Assembly (NCBI RefSeq): GCF_002119405.1
Contig: NZ_MTBG01000015.1
Span: 19,700-83,699, forward strand
Direction: 5' to 3'
Source: Pseudoruegeria sp. SK021
GTDB lineage: Bacteria; Pseudomonadota; Alphaproteobacteria; Rhodobacterales; Rhodobacteraceae
DNA: 64,000 bases
The position numbers and the translations under genes were made by a program. This document shows positions 16,387-24,406 of this stretch, piece by piece; the stretch's first letter is position 1, and the number at the start of each line of letters is the position of its first letter. A model generated the notes under the pieces. The model searched no databases, was not told where the DNA came from, and saw only the letters and a program-made list of their open reading frames with translations.

Positions 16387-18624
16387 TCAGCTCAGGTCGT
16401 CGTCACCGACCAGCGACGAGGACATTGCCCCACCGACCACGGTCATATCGACCGAGTTGCCAAGCACATTGGCGCCCATGACGATGTTCTGGTTGAACGC
16501 TGCGGTATCGACCACCGCATCGGCCGAAGCGTAGGATTGGCCAGAGACATAACCGTCTTCGCCATTGCCCGAACCCCAGCTGCCGGCACTGCCGCCCGCG
16601 CCGCCGTCACCATTGGTGGCGGTGCCGCCCATTCCGGCAATGACATCACCAAGCGAGACGTCCCCAGAGGCAGACGTGCCGCCGGCTGCATCGCCGGACG
16701 TGCCGCCCATCCCCATGGCTTCGCCGCCCATGCCGGTGGAGCCGATAGAGGCTGTGACCGCAGCGTCGCCTGCTGCGCTGTTGCTGGCGTCATCGTCAGT
16801 TCCTCCCGCGCCGCCATAACCGGCGATCGCGTCGGACATGCTGTCAGCGGTGCCATCGATGCTGGATTCGGCGAAGATATCCGATAGCCCGCCAGCCCCG
16901 GCTGCGGCATCCGCGCCGACATCCGCAGTGCCGGAACCATCAGCGCCAGCTGTGGCCGTGCTGGCCCCATACCCACCGGCGGCATCGCCCCCGGTCCCGG
17001 TCCCAGACCCGTCTCCGGCTGAGTCGGACGTTGAGCTATTGGAGCCACCGGCGCCGCCAGCAGAGTCCGCCGTTCCTTGGCCGTCGCCGGATCCATCCGA
17101 CGCGCCCGAAGCCGCATCGGCAGGCCCACCGTCGCCACTGGTGCCGGTGCCGGTGCCGGTGCCATCACCCGTTCCAGTGCCATCCCCGGATGTGGTGTCA
17201 TTGGTCGACGCCCCACCCGTGGCCGGCGCTTCCGCAGTTCCGGTGCCGGTATTTTCGTTCGACGCCGCATCGCTGTCGGATTCGTCGCCGTTGGCTGCTG
17301 CTAAAGCCGCACTGAGCAAACCAATGGCGCTGGCCATCGCGCCGGCTGCGCCACCGTCGCTGGTGCCGCTGGCATCAGAGGAACCGCCCCCAAGTCCAAG
17401 GCCTCCGGCCAGTGCCGCAGCGTCACCGCTGTTACCGCCCGTTGATCCGGCGTCGGTCGAGGATTGACCTTCGCCAAGCCCGGCACCGATTGCACCAGAG
17501 TCGCCGCCGTCAGAGCCCTCTGCGCCGGATTCCGATCCGGACAGGCCCAATCCAAGGCCCGCGCCGGTCGAGGCACCATCCCCGCCGTCCCCGGATTGGT
17601 CCCCGGTTTCAGAACCAGCTAGTCCTGCGCCCACGCCAAGCCCAAGCGATGCGGCGTCGCCGCCGGTTCCGCCGGTGCCGGTCGCGTCCTGACCGCTATC
17701 GCCGCTGACATCGGCGCTGCTGTCAGAGGTGCTGCTGCCGCCGGTACCACCTGCCGCGTTGCTGCTGGTCGAGGAACTGCCCAGACCCAGACCAAGGCCA
17801 AGCCCATTGGACGCGGCTGCGCCGCCATCCCCGGCATCGGCATGGCCATCGCCTGCGGCACCGCTTGCACCGCCATCAGCGTCTGCTGTGCCGCTATAGG
17901 CCTCGCCGCCAGCGGCCTCAGCGCCATTGGCCATGGCGTCTGTTCCGCCCATTGCCCCGTCGGATCGGGACGAGATGCCGTCGCCAGCATTGGCTTCTGC
18001 TGCGTTCGCGTGACCATTTTGGTTAAAGTCGGCATCGTTCGAGACGTTCGGATTCCAGAGCTGGTCGTTGTCCGTCAGCACGCTGGATTGGGCCGTCACC
18101 GTCGCGGCATCGTTGCCCGCGCCGAAACTTGCGCCGCTCAGGGCTTGGTCGAAGCTGAGCCCGTGATTGGCATCATAGGTTGCATCGCCTTGGGCGACCA
18201 AGGTTGGCCCGACTTCCGAGTCGACCGCATCGATATCGACCACATCGTCGTCACGGGGGATCCACTCGCCACCGCCAAAGTCGATATTGATGTTATTTGC
18301 ATTGGCGTTGCTGTCATCACCACCATTTGTGTTGGCGTTGTCAACGGATTGGTCTTGCCCCTGTTCTTGGCCTTGCCCCTGATCCTGACCTTGTCCCTGA
18401 TCTTGGCCCTGACCTTGATCTTGGCCTTGACCCTGGTCTTGGCCCTGCCCTTGGTCCTGCCCCTGGCCTTGTTCATTGGCGACATCGGTTGCTTGCTGTT
18501 GTTGCTGCAAGTCAATCAGCGCCTCTTCGACAGCGACATCTGTGGTGAATTCCGCATTAATCTCATCAATGTTCAGCTCATCGAACATGAGATTATTCTG
18601 CGTGGTTGATCTTCTATCAGCCAT
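16387..18624 (-). CDS. Large Gly/Ser/Ala/Asp-rich low-complexity protein, probable type I secreted matrix or surface protein
   Basis: 745 aa. Ribosome site GGAGAG precedes the ATG. Residues 1-50 are ordinary and acidic with a Q-run; 51-92 are tandem GQGQDQ units. Residues 93-220 are Asn/Asp-rich, and 220-690 are almost entirely G, S, A, D and T with recurrent GLGLGLG blocks. The last 55 residues return to normal composition (AFNQNIVMGANVLGNSVDMTVVGG) and end in DDDLS, as expected for a type I secretion signal. I see no cysteine. The tail motif resembles the N-x-I-x-x-NVL motif of the next gene product. Composition suggests an unfolded, strongly acidic, silk- or gel-like extracellular polymer. 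Function is inferred only. Confidence 0.8.
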   Translation of the reverse strand: MADRRSTTQNNLMFDELNIDEINAEFTTDVAVEEALIDLQQQQQATDVANEQGQGQDQGQGQDQGQGQDQGQGQDQGQGQDQGQGQEQGQDQSVDNANTNGGDDSNANANNINIDFGGGEWIPRDDDVVDIDAVDSEVGPTLVAQGDATYDANHGLSFDQALSGASFGAGNDAATVTAQSSVLTDNDQLWNPNVSNDADFNQNGHANAAEANAGDGISSRSDGAMGGTDAMANGAEAAGGEAYSGTADADGGASGAAGDGHADAGDGGAAASNGLGLGLGLGSSSTSSNAAGGTGGSSTSDSSADVSGDSGQDATGTGGTGGDAASLGLGVGAGLAGSETGDQSGDGGDGASTGAGLGLGLSGSESGAEGSDGGDSGAIGAGLGEGQSSTDAGSTGGNSGDAAALAGGLGLGGGSSDASGTSDGGAAGAMASAIGLLSAALAAANGDESDSDAASNENTGTGTAEAPATGGASTNDTTSGDGTGTGDGTGTGTGTSGDGGPADAASGASDGSGDGQGTADSAGGAGGSNSSTSDSAGDGSGTGTGGDAAGGYGASTATAGADGSGTADVGADAAAGAGGLSDIFAESSIDGTADSMSDAIAGYGGAGGTDDDASNSAAGDAAVTASIGSTGMGGEAMGMGGTSGDAAGGTSASGDVSLGDVIAGMGGTATNGDGGAGGSAGSWGSGNGEDGYVSGQSYASADAVVDTAAFNQNIVMGANVLGNSVDMTVVGGAMSSSLVGDDDLS
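18349..18471 (-). repeat. 18-bp tandem repeat encoding GQGQDQ units
   Basis: About seven imperfect 18-bp units in frame near the 5' end of the Gly-rich gene, encoding GQGQDQ with a last variant GQGQEQ. Third-codon positions vary between units, so it is not a very recent expansion. The unit length keeps the frame if copies are gained or lost. Confidence 0.85.
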
Positions 18625-19250
18625 TGGTTCTCTCCATCACCCGACAGCACCGTCAGTCATTTCCAAAACGGCATCTCAATGGGTGTTTTTAGGTTGAGGT
18701 GGATAGTTTGCCCGGCCTTAATTCCAAGGCGCACGGACAACGTAACTAGTATGAATGAATGGCAATCTCCTTCTGTTGGGAGCCAATTGTTCCGAAAATG
18801 CGCGATTTAATCGTACCCGATCACAATCACCGAGCGTCTGCGACTTGCATTGATTGAATTATCGCGAATTGGAACAAAGCGGCACACAGGATCGAGAGGT
18901 AAATATCTCGGACCTAAACACTCGCACCGCCGCTGCTGTCGGGGAAGATAGTCATAAGATTATGGCTGTGGCGCCGTTATTGAACTTTTCTGACTTAGGC
19001 CAGGTCCTGCGACTCAGTATTTCCGAAAGAGACATCCATAATCAGTTAATATTTAGACAATTGTTTATAAAATTAACCTAATCTAGGGAGGCTTCGGCAG
19101 ACAAAACGTGGCCCTATGGGCTGCGAAGTCTAGAATGCGGAACCTAAGACGATTGATAATGTCGTTACTTCACAGCGGCTTGCTGATCCGATGTAGAGCC
19201 GTATTAACCTTAGTGTTAACGGCGATCTAGCCGATAATGCTTGGAGATGA
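18625..19250. promoter_or_regulatory. AT-rich divergent regulatory region between the secretion locus and the LuxR gene
   Basis: About 625 bases clearly richer in A/T than the neighbours. It holds two copies of ATTAACCTWA (19072-19081 and 19203-19212), the second being part of an inverted repeat TTAAC-CTTAGT-GTTAA. There is also a dense AT stretch around 19040-19080. A short TTG-started frame at 18854-19081 (75 codons) is open but shows no family features. The region probably carries promoters for both directions and binding sites for the adjacent LuxR-type protein. Confidence 0.5.
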
Positions 19251-20039
19251 ATGCCCGGCTTGTTAAGAATAGTTTCTGCCGCCCCAAAATCTATTTTTTA
19301 TATTCTAGTGGAAGGGTCTGAAATGCGAAACAAACATGCCCCGACAAAAAGTTCAGTTGATTCGAACGTTGCCAGAATTGACACAGTCGTTTTTGTCGGA
19401 AGTCCGCTAATTTTTTCGGAATGGGTTCTGCGGTCCGCAATCTCGGAAGTGGGTCATATGGATGTTCTGAGATTTGATACTCCTAGTGCCGCAAATTTAA
19501 TTAATCTGGCGAATGACCGCTGTATAAAGCTTATTGTTTTGGAAGACGTGCATGCCGCCGATCTTATTCATCAGATCGAAAGCTTTCGCGCGGTCGCCGG
19601 GCTTACTATCTGGGCAGTGGCCTATCGGGATGTAAGTTCAGGCCGTGCGTTCTTCAAACGGCGGATTGAATCTGACGTTCTGTCCGATCTGCGCCTGTTG
19701 TCGATGAACGTTCCCATTGATGTCTGGACGTCGATGTTCAGGCTAGCGCTTTATGGCGATTACATTATTCCTTGCGAATTGATGATAACGCAGGAGGGAT
19801 ACCTAACCGCTCCGCCGCCGTTGACGGCGTCAACCTCTGCCCGTCAGATTTTGACAAAGCGTGAGGTTGAAGTTCTGTCTCTTGTCTCAAGAGGCGACTG
19901 CAACAAGACGATTGCCCATGATCTTGGGTTGTCCGAACATACTATTAAACTGCACATGCACCACATTCTGAATAAGATTGGTGCGTCGAATAGGACCGCT
20001 GCCTCAAGTTGGTACTTGTCACAGAATGGGTCGCTTTAG
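19251..20039 (+). CDS. LuxR/NarL-type HTH transcriptional regulator
   Basis: 262 aa; GGAG lies 7 bases before the chosen ATG at 19251, and a second plausible start with AAGGG is at 19323. The C-terminus is a clear LuxR HTH: LTKREVEVLSLVSRGDCNKTIA followed by LSEHTIKLHMHHILNKIG. The N-terminal 170 residues resemble a receiver fold only in outline; no phospho-acceptor Asp motif is evident, so it may respond to protein contact or a ligand. The first half of the gene is AT-rich relative to the window. It is divergent from the secretion locus and probably regulates it. Confidence 0.87.
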   Translation: MPGLLRIVSAAPKSIFYILVEGSEMRNKHAPTKSSVDSNVARIDTVVFVGSPLIFSEWVLRSAISEVGHMDVLRFDTPSAANLINLANDRCIKLIVLEDVHAADLIHQIESFRAVAGLTIWAVAYRDVSSGRAFFKRRIESDVLSDLRLLSMNVPIDVWTSMFRLALYGDYIIPCELMITQEGYLTAPPPLTASTSARQILTKREVEVLSLVSRGDCNKTIAHDLGLSEHTIKLHMHHILNKIGASNRTAASSWYLSQNGSL

Positions 20040-20040
20040 C

Positions 20041-20538
20041 ATGGACAAGACAGCAGAGGTGTCTTTGGAGGAAATCCTGCCGCTGCTGGGCCGGCTTAAT
20101 CTGACCTATACCAATACTGAAAGTCTGTTGATCCATTTGATCGCGGGTCTGTCCGGCACATCCAAAGATGTTGCGCTGATCATTTATCTGACCCTGAATA
20201 CCACCCGGGCCCGCACCGACCTTGTGGAGCGTCTGGCCAAGATGGACAACCGCGCCCCCCGTGAACGGGACAGTGTGTTGAAGGTCACACGCCAGTTGAT
20301 CAAGCTGTCCGGGTTACGCAACCGCTACAATCATTGCATTTTTGCTGTTGATGCTGATGGTCGTAATCCAAGGACCATTATGATGCGGATCGCAGATCGA
20401 CGCGACAGTACCAAGATGGGCAAGACCGATCAGCTGGATTCGGTGGCTTTGGACGAGTTACAGCAAACGGTAGAGGGTCTGACGCGTCTCAATCGCGACG
20501 TCTGGGGGGTGATTCAAGCCTGGAACTACCCGGTTTAA
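20041..20538 (+). CDS. Uncharacterised small helical protein, 165 aa
   Basis: The ATG at 20041 lies one base after the luxR stop, so the two are probably co-transcribed and coupled. The protein is soluble, mostly helical, with SLEEILPLLGRLNLTYTNTESLLIHLI at the N-terminus, a basic centre (VTRQLIKLSGLRNRYNH) and an ending in WGVIQAWNYPV. No known domain was recognised. It may modulate the LuxR-type protein or belong to the secretion system. Confidence 0.7.
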   Translation: MDKTAEVSLEEILPLLGRLNLTYTNTESLLIHLIAGLSGTSKDVALIIYLTLNTTRARTDLVERLAKMDNRAPRERDSVLKVTRQLIKLSGLRNRYNHCIFAVDADGRNPRTIMMRIADRRDSTKMGKTDQLDSVALDELQQTVEGLTRLNRDVWGVIQAWNYPV

Positions 20539-20679
20539 CCGGCCACTCTTGCCCTCCACGATCCAGGGGGTAACGGACCGGCCGGGGTCCACGCTGGCGG
20601 GTCCGGCGTTGCACTTTGCCGTGTCGGTGTGTAGGTCAGGTTTGGACCCTACCTCCAGCATGTTACGAGGGCTAATCTC

Positions 20680-21624
20680 ATGAATCCGCCCAAACAATCT
20701 TGTTGCACGCCTGCCTTGCGACAGGACAGCCCGGCGCCTGCGATCCCGGCTCCGGTCCGTGCGAGCGAACCGCGCCTACCGGACAATGTCATTGCCGTTC
20801 CCGGCGGTCGCACCTTGCTTGGTACGCAGCAAGAGGTGATCCCGGATGATGGGGAATCGCCCCTGCGCCCGGTGACTGTTGCGCCGTTCCGGATGAGCGC
20901 AACCACCGTCACCAATGCCGAGTTCGCGCAGTTTGTCGATGCCACCGGCTATGTGACCGAGGCCGAGCGGTTTGGCTGGTCCTTCGTCTTCTGGTTGAAT
21001 CTGGCGGATAAGACCACGGCCACCCAAGGGGTCGCAGGCATTGAATGGTGGCGGAAGGTCGACGGGGCCAACTGGCGCGACATCAGCGGGCCGGGGACGC
21101 AATCCGCCGAATGCCATCCGGACCACCCGGTTGTTCAGGTGTCATGGAACGATGCGCGGGCCTATGCTGCTTGGGTCGGCGGCAGGCTTCCAACGGAAGT
21201 GGAATGGGAACATGCGGCGCGGGGCGGACGGGGCGATGTGCGGTATCCTTGGGGCGACACGCCGCCAGAGGACACGGGCTTTCTTCCCTGCAATATCTGG
21301 CAAGGCCGGTTCCCCGATGCCAATACCGGTGCCGATGGCTATGTCACGACCGCGCCAGCGCAATCCTTTGCCCCCAATGAATTCGGCTTTTACAACATGG
21401 TCGGCAACGTCTGGGAATGGACGGCAGAGCCATACAGGATCAAGTCGCTTAAGCGGGCGGTTCGACAGCGGTTGGCCGGCATGAAAGGTTATAAGCTGCT
21501 GAAGGGCGGGTCATTCCTGTGCCACCGCAGCTATTGCCACCGCTACCGGATCGCGGCCCGGTCGGGCAATTCCCCCGATAGCACGACCACGCACCAAGGC
21601 TTCCGGGTGGTCTGGGACGCCTAA
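20680..21624 (+). CDS. Formylglycine-generating enzyme (sulfatase-modifying factor)
   Basis: 314 aa. It oxidises the cysteine of a sulfatase CxPxR motif to formylglycine in the cytoplasm, using oxygen and copper. The C-terminal core GGSFLCHRSYCHRYR holds both active-site cysteines (C281 and C286) that distinguish true FGEs from other FGE-sulfatase-domain proteins. Other family landmarks are PVVQVSWNDARAYAAWVG, LPTEVEWEHAARGG and YPWG. A Cys-type sulfatase gene lies 4 kb downstream and is the obvious client. The first 30 residues are Pro/Ala-rich and poorly conserved. Confidence 0.95.
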   Translation: MNPPKQSCCTPALRQDSPAPAIPAPVRASEPRLPDNVIAVPGGRTLLGTQQEVIPDDGESPLRPVTVAPFRMSATTVTNAEFAQFVDATGYVTEAERFGWSFVFWLNLADKTTATQGVAGIEWWRKVDGANWRDISGPGTQSAECHPDHPVVQVSWNDARAYAAWVGGRLPTEVEWEHAARGGRGDVRYPWGDTPPEDTGFLPCNIWQGRFPDANTGADGYVTTAPAQSFAPNEFGFYNMVGNVWEWTAEPYRIKSLKRAVRQRLAGMKGYKLLKGGSFLCHRSYCHRYRIAARSGNSPDSTTTHQGFRVVWDA

Positions 21625-21648
21625 GGACCGGGCGCACAGCGCCGGTCC
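21625..21648. terminator. Terminator hairpin between convergent FGE and GntR genes
   Basis: GGACCGG pairs with CCGGTCC, with further inner pairs and a short loop, directly after the FGE stop and 16 bases before the GntR stop. Its position between convergent genes suggests bidirectional use. Confidence 0.6.
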
Positions 21649-21663
21649 CGGGGTCGTCAGCAT

Positions 21664-22500
21664 TCAGTTTGAAACTGATACATGGATGCGCGCGGCCTGG
21701 CTGTTATAGAACGCACGGTAGTATTCCAGCGGCGTGCCATCTTTTTCGTAGCCGATGGATTCGATCCAGATCAGTGGCTTGTCTGCGGCTACATCCATTC
21801 GTTCCTGCGCTTCCTCCGATGGCATTGTGGCGGAAAACCATCGTTCTGCCCGCACCAACTGCCGACCGTACAGGTCGCGGACCATGCCGAGAATGGATTG
21901 TCCTTCCAAATCCGCTTTTTCAAAGTCTGGCACTTTGTCGGCTGGAAATGCAATGTTGGTATAGGTGATCGGGCGCTCGTCGACCCAAAAGACGCGGGCC
22001 ACGCGGACCACGTCGGCACCGTCGGCCAGTTCCAGCGCGGCGCATTCGTCGGCGCTGGCACGAGACTTGGCCAATTCAAAGGTCCGGGTGCGGATCTTGG
22101 CGCCGCGGGCGATCATGTCGTCGAACAGGCTGACATTCGAGGTTACGAAGTCGCTTTCCCGCGCCGGTTTGCCGATGAACATGCCCTTGCGGGGTAGTTT
22201 GTTGACCAGCCCCCGTGCGGCCAGCGCGCTGAGCGCACTGCGGACCACTGGCCGGGAGACATGGAAAATCTCGCACAACGCGGTTTCCGACGGGATCCGC
22301 GATTCTGGGGCCAGCTTGCCGCTGAGGATCAGGTTTTCAAGCTGGTCGCTTAACTGAAGCCAGAGCGGCGCTGCGGCTTCGCGCGACAAGACGATCCGGC
22401 TGCATTCGCGGCGGAAGGCTTCGGTGGCGTGGCCATCGGATTGCTCGAAGCTGGGCCGCCCCGTGCGGCTTGCTTTTACAGTTGGTCTGCTCACATTCAA
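21664..22500 (-). CDS. GntR-family regulator, HutC subfamily (UTRA domain)
   Basis: 278 aa. After about 35 residues of leader there is a winged HTH (APLWLQLSDQLENLILSG, PSETALCEIFHVSRPVVRSALSALAARGLV). A UTRA ligand domain of about 150 residues follows (VARVFWVDERPITYTNIAFP, then PLEYYRAFYNSQAARIHVSV). The start is uncertain: TTG at 22500 or GTG at 22494; no ATG is in frame. HutC-type proteins bind near-palindromic sites containing a central TA-rich core, and such a site lies at 25505-25522. It therefore likely controls the ABC importer and sulfatase genes in response to a substrate-derived ligand. Confidence 0.88.
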   Translation of the reverse strand: MNVSRPTVKASRTGRPSFEQSDGHATEAFRRECSRIVLSREAAAPLWLQLSDQLENLILSGKLAPESRIPSETALCEIFHVSRPVVRSALSALAARGLVNKLPRKGMFIGKPARESDFVTSNVSLFDDMIARGAKIRTRTFELAKSRASADECAALELADGADVVRVARVFWVDERPITYTNIAFPADKVPDFEKADLEGQSILGMVRDLYGRQLVRAERWFSATMPSEEAQERMDVAADKPLIWIESIGYEKDGTPLEYYRAFYNSQAARIHVSVSN

Positions 22501-22630
22501 CTGAAGCCCGTCCTGTCTTTGCGTTAGGTTAAAGAAAATATCGTGTTGTGCAATGGTCTTGCCGTCCTACGCGGTCCGTGCCGCACCGTCCACGCCTGCC
22601 GCCCCGAGGCATCGCGCCGGATGGGGGCGC

Positions 22631-22670
22631 GCTTTGGCCCCGCGCCGGAAACTTGGTGCGGGGCCAAAGC
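22631..22670 (-). terminator. Strong hairpin after the sulfonate-type ABC operon
   Basis: A perfect 13-bp stem (GCTTTGGCCCCGC / GCGGGGCCAAAGC) with a 14-base loop lies 17 bases after the ATPase stop on the minus strand. It separates this operon from the GntR gene. Confidence 0.75.
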
Positions 22671-22686
22671 GGGCCTGTGGACCGCG

Positions 22687-23442
22687 TTAGTGTTCAAGCA
22701 TCGCCCAAAGGCGGCGCTTGATGGTCAGAAACTCATCCGTCAGGCGCATGTCATTGGTGCGCGGCCGGGGCAGTGAGACCTTTTCGATATGGTGGACGCG
22801 GCCCGGACGGGCAGACATGACGATGATTTTGTCGGCGAGGAAAATTGCCTCTTCCAGATCGTGCGTCACGAAGACAACGGTCTTGCGGGTTGCCGACCAC
22901 GTGTCCAGAAGGTCCGATTGCATCCGCTCTTTGGTTTGCGCATCAAGCGCGCCAAAGGGCTCGTCCATCAGCAACACGTCAGGATCGTTCGCATAGACGC
23001 GGCCGATATCGACGCGCTTGCGCATGCCCCCGGACAACTCGCGCGGCCAGCGGTCTTCAAAGCCGGAGAGACCGACCATTTGGACCCACTTCTTTTCGAT
23101 CTCTGCCTGTTCTTCCTTGCTGGCGCCGCGCAGGCGGGGGCCATAGCTGACATTGCGTGCCACGGTCATCCACGGGAACACCGCGTCCTGCTGAAAGACC
23201 ATGCCGCGTCGGCGGTTGGTGCCTTTGATAATGTCGCCATCCAGCGTCATTTGCCCGTCAGAGGGGTCGAACAGTCCGGCCATCATTTTCAGCAAGGTCG
23301 ACTTTCCGCAGCCTGAGGTGCCGACGATGGCATTGAAGCTGCCCGATTCCAGACGAAGATTGATGTTGTCCAGCACCGTCAGCGCCGAGTCGCTGCCTTT
23401 GCCGAACGTATGAGTGAGATTATCTACAACGATTTCCGACAT
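22687..23442 (-). CDS. ABC importer ATP-binding protein, SsuB/TauB-like (NitT/TauT family)
   Basis: 251 aa, the usual length. Walker A GTSGCGKST, signature LSGGMRKR, Walker B VLLMDEPFGALD and switch motif VTHDLEEA are all present. The start ATG overlaps the permease stop (TAATG). With the neighbouring permease and binding protein it forms a nitrate/sulfonate/taurine-type importer. The actual ligand here is likely an organic sulfate ester, given the adjacent sulfatase and FGE genes. Confidence 0.92.
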   Translation of the reverse strand: MSEIVVDNLTHTFGKGSDSALTVLDNINLRLESGSFNAIVGTSGCGKSTLLKMMAGLFDPSDGQMTLDGDIIKGTNRRRGMVFQQDAVFPWMTVARNVSYGPRLRGASKEEQAEIEKKWVQMVGLSGFEDRWPRELSGGMRKRVDIGRVYANDPDVLLMDEPFGALDAQTKERMQSDLLDTWSATRKTVVFVTHDLEEAIFLADKIIVMSARPGRVHHIEKVSLPRPRTNDMRLTDEFLTIKRRLWAMLEH

Positions 23443-24260
23443 TATTCACGGGCCTCCGACCATACCATGAGACGGGCCTGAATCACCCTGAATGCACGAT
23501 CCATCAGGAAGGCACAGGCGCCAATTATAACGATGATCATCATCACTTGATCGGTCAGGAAGTACCGACGCCCCTCTTGCAGCAAAAAGCCAAGGCCATT
23601 CTGTGCCGCGATCAGTTCGGATGCGACAAGGGTGGTCCAAGCCGCGCCAAGGGCGATGCGATAGCCGGTGATGATGAACGGGGTGGCGGCGGGAACCGCG
23701 ACGGTGCGAAACACCTGAAGCCGGGTCGCGCCCATTGTTGAGGCCGCATCGACGTAGACCTGCGGCACGTTTTTCATGCCCGCGATCACGTTGACAACGC
23801 AGACCATGAAGCAGGCGATGGTGATAATCAGAATGCGGCTAAACTCGCCAATGCCGAACCAGATGATGATGATCGGGATATAGGCCAACGGCGGGATCGG
23901 GCGCACGGCTTCGATCAGCGGATCGAACAGATATTCGGCGACCTTGTACCAGCCGATCAGACATCCGATCAGCACGGCCGCACTGGTGCCGATCAGAAAG
24001 CCCATGATGACTCGGAACAGGCTTGCGCCCAAGGCGGTGGCCAGACTGCCGCTTTCAACATTGGCGATGAACGCGCCGAAGATATCGCGGATCGGGGGCA
24101 GCAGAGCGGGGTTGTTGTCGGGCAGGTTGGTGACCCAGATATAGGCAAGAAGGACCGTGGCGACCGACGCCGTGCCCAGCACCATCCGCCCCATCAGTCG
24201 TTCTTTCAATTTTTGTAACGGCATGATTGCGCTCCGTGGCAAGGTTTTTGTTCGTTCCAT
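23442..24260 (-). CDS. ABC importer permease, SsuC/TauC-like
   Basis: 272 aa with six predicted membrane segments. It starts after a basic leader with LGTASVATVLLAYIWV, and has the EAA loop DAASTMGATRLQVFRTVAVP near residues 165-185. A second start within the leader (MPLQKLKERL) is possible. It is separated by 146 bases from the binding-protein gene and by a hairpin near 24361-24392 that may lower its expression relative to the binding protein. Confidence 0.9.
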   Translation of the reverse strand: MERTKTLPRSAIMPLQKLKERLMGRMVLGTASVATVLLAYIWVTNLPDNNPALLPPIRDIFGAFIANVESGSLATALGASLFRVIMGFLIGTSAAVLIGCLIGWYKVAEYLFDPLIEAVRPIPPLAYIPIIIIWFGIGEFSRILIITIACFMVCVVNVIAGMKNVPQVYVDAASTMGATRLQVFRTVAVPAATPFIITGYRIALGAAWTTLVASELIAAQNGLGFLLQEGRRYFLTDQVMMIIVIIGACAFLMDRAFRVIQARLMVWSEARE

Positions 24261-24406
24261 AGCTCAGATCCACTTCCGGGTTCGATCTGCAAAGGCTCCC
24301 TCGTGCGGCGCGGCGGCGATTTTGGCCACACGCGCAACCGGGGGGCGAACGCATAGGGCGGGCAGGCGGGGCGGCTCCCGTCGCCCGCTGCCTCGTGAGG
24401 GGGGGG

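Noticed and set aside
18349..18471. Possible CRISPR array
   Set aside because: The units are contiguous 18-bp coding repeats without spacers, in frame with the Gly-rich gene, and no cas genes are present.
16838..18609. Long plus-strand open frames opposite the Gly-rich gene (for example 209 and 255 codons)
   Set aside because: They are mirror products of GC-rich, biased GGN/GCN/TCN codons on the other strand. They lack ribosome sites, and the minus-strand frame has a clear start, N- and C-terminal ordinary regions and operon context.
16387..18624. RTX (GGxGxDxUx) calcium-binding toxin
   Set aside because: Single GGTGGDAAS-like stretches occur, but there is no regular nonapeptide array with the large hydrophobic position; low composition complexity explains the hits.
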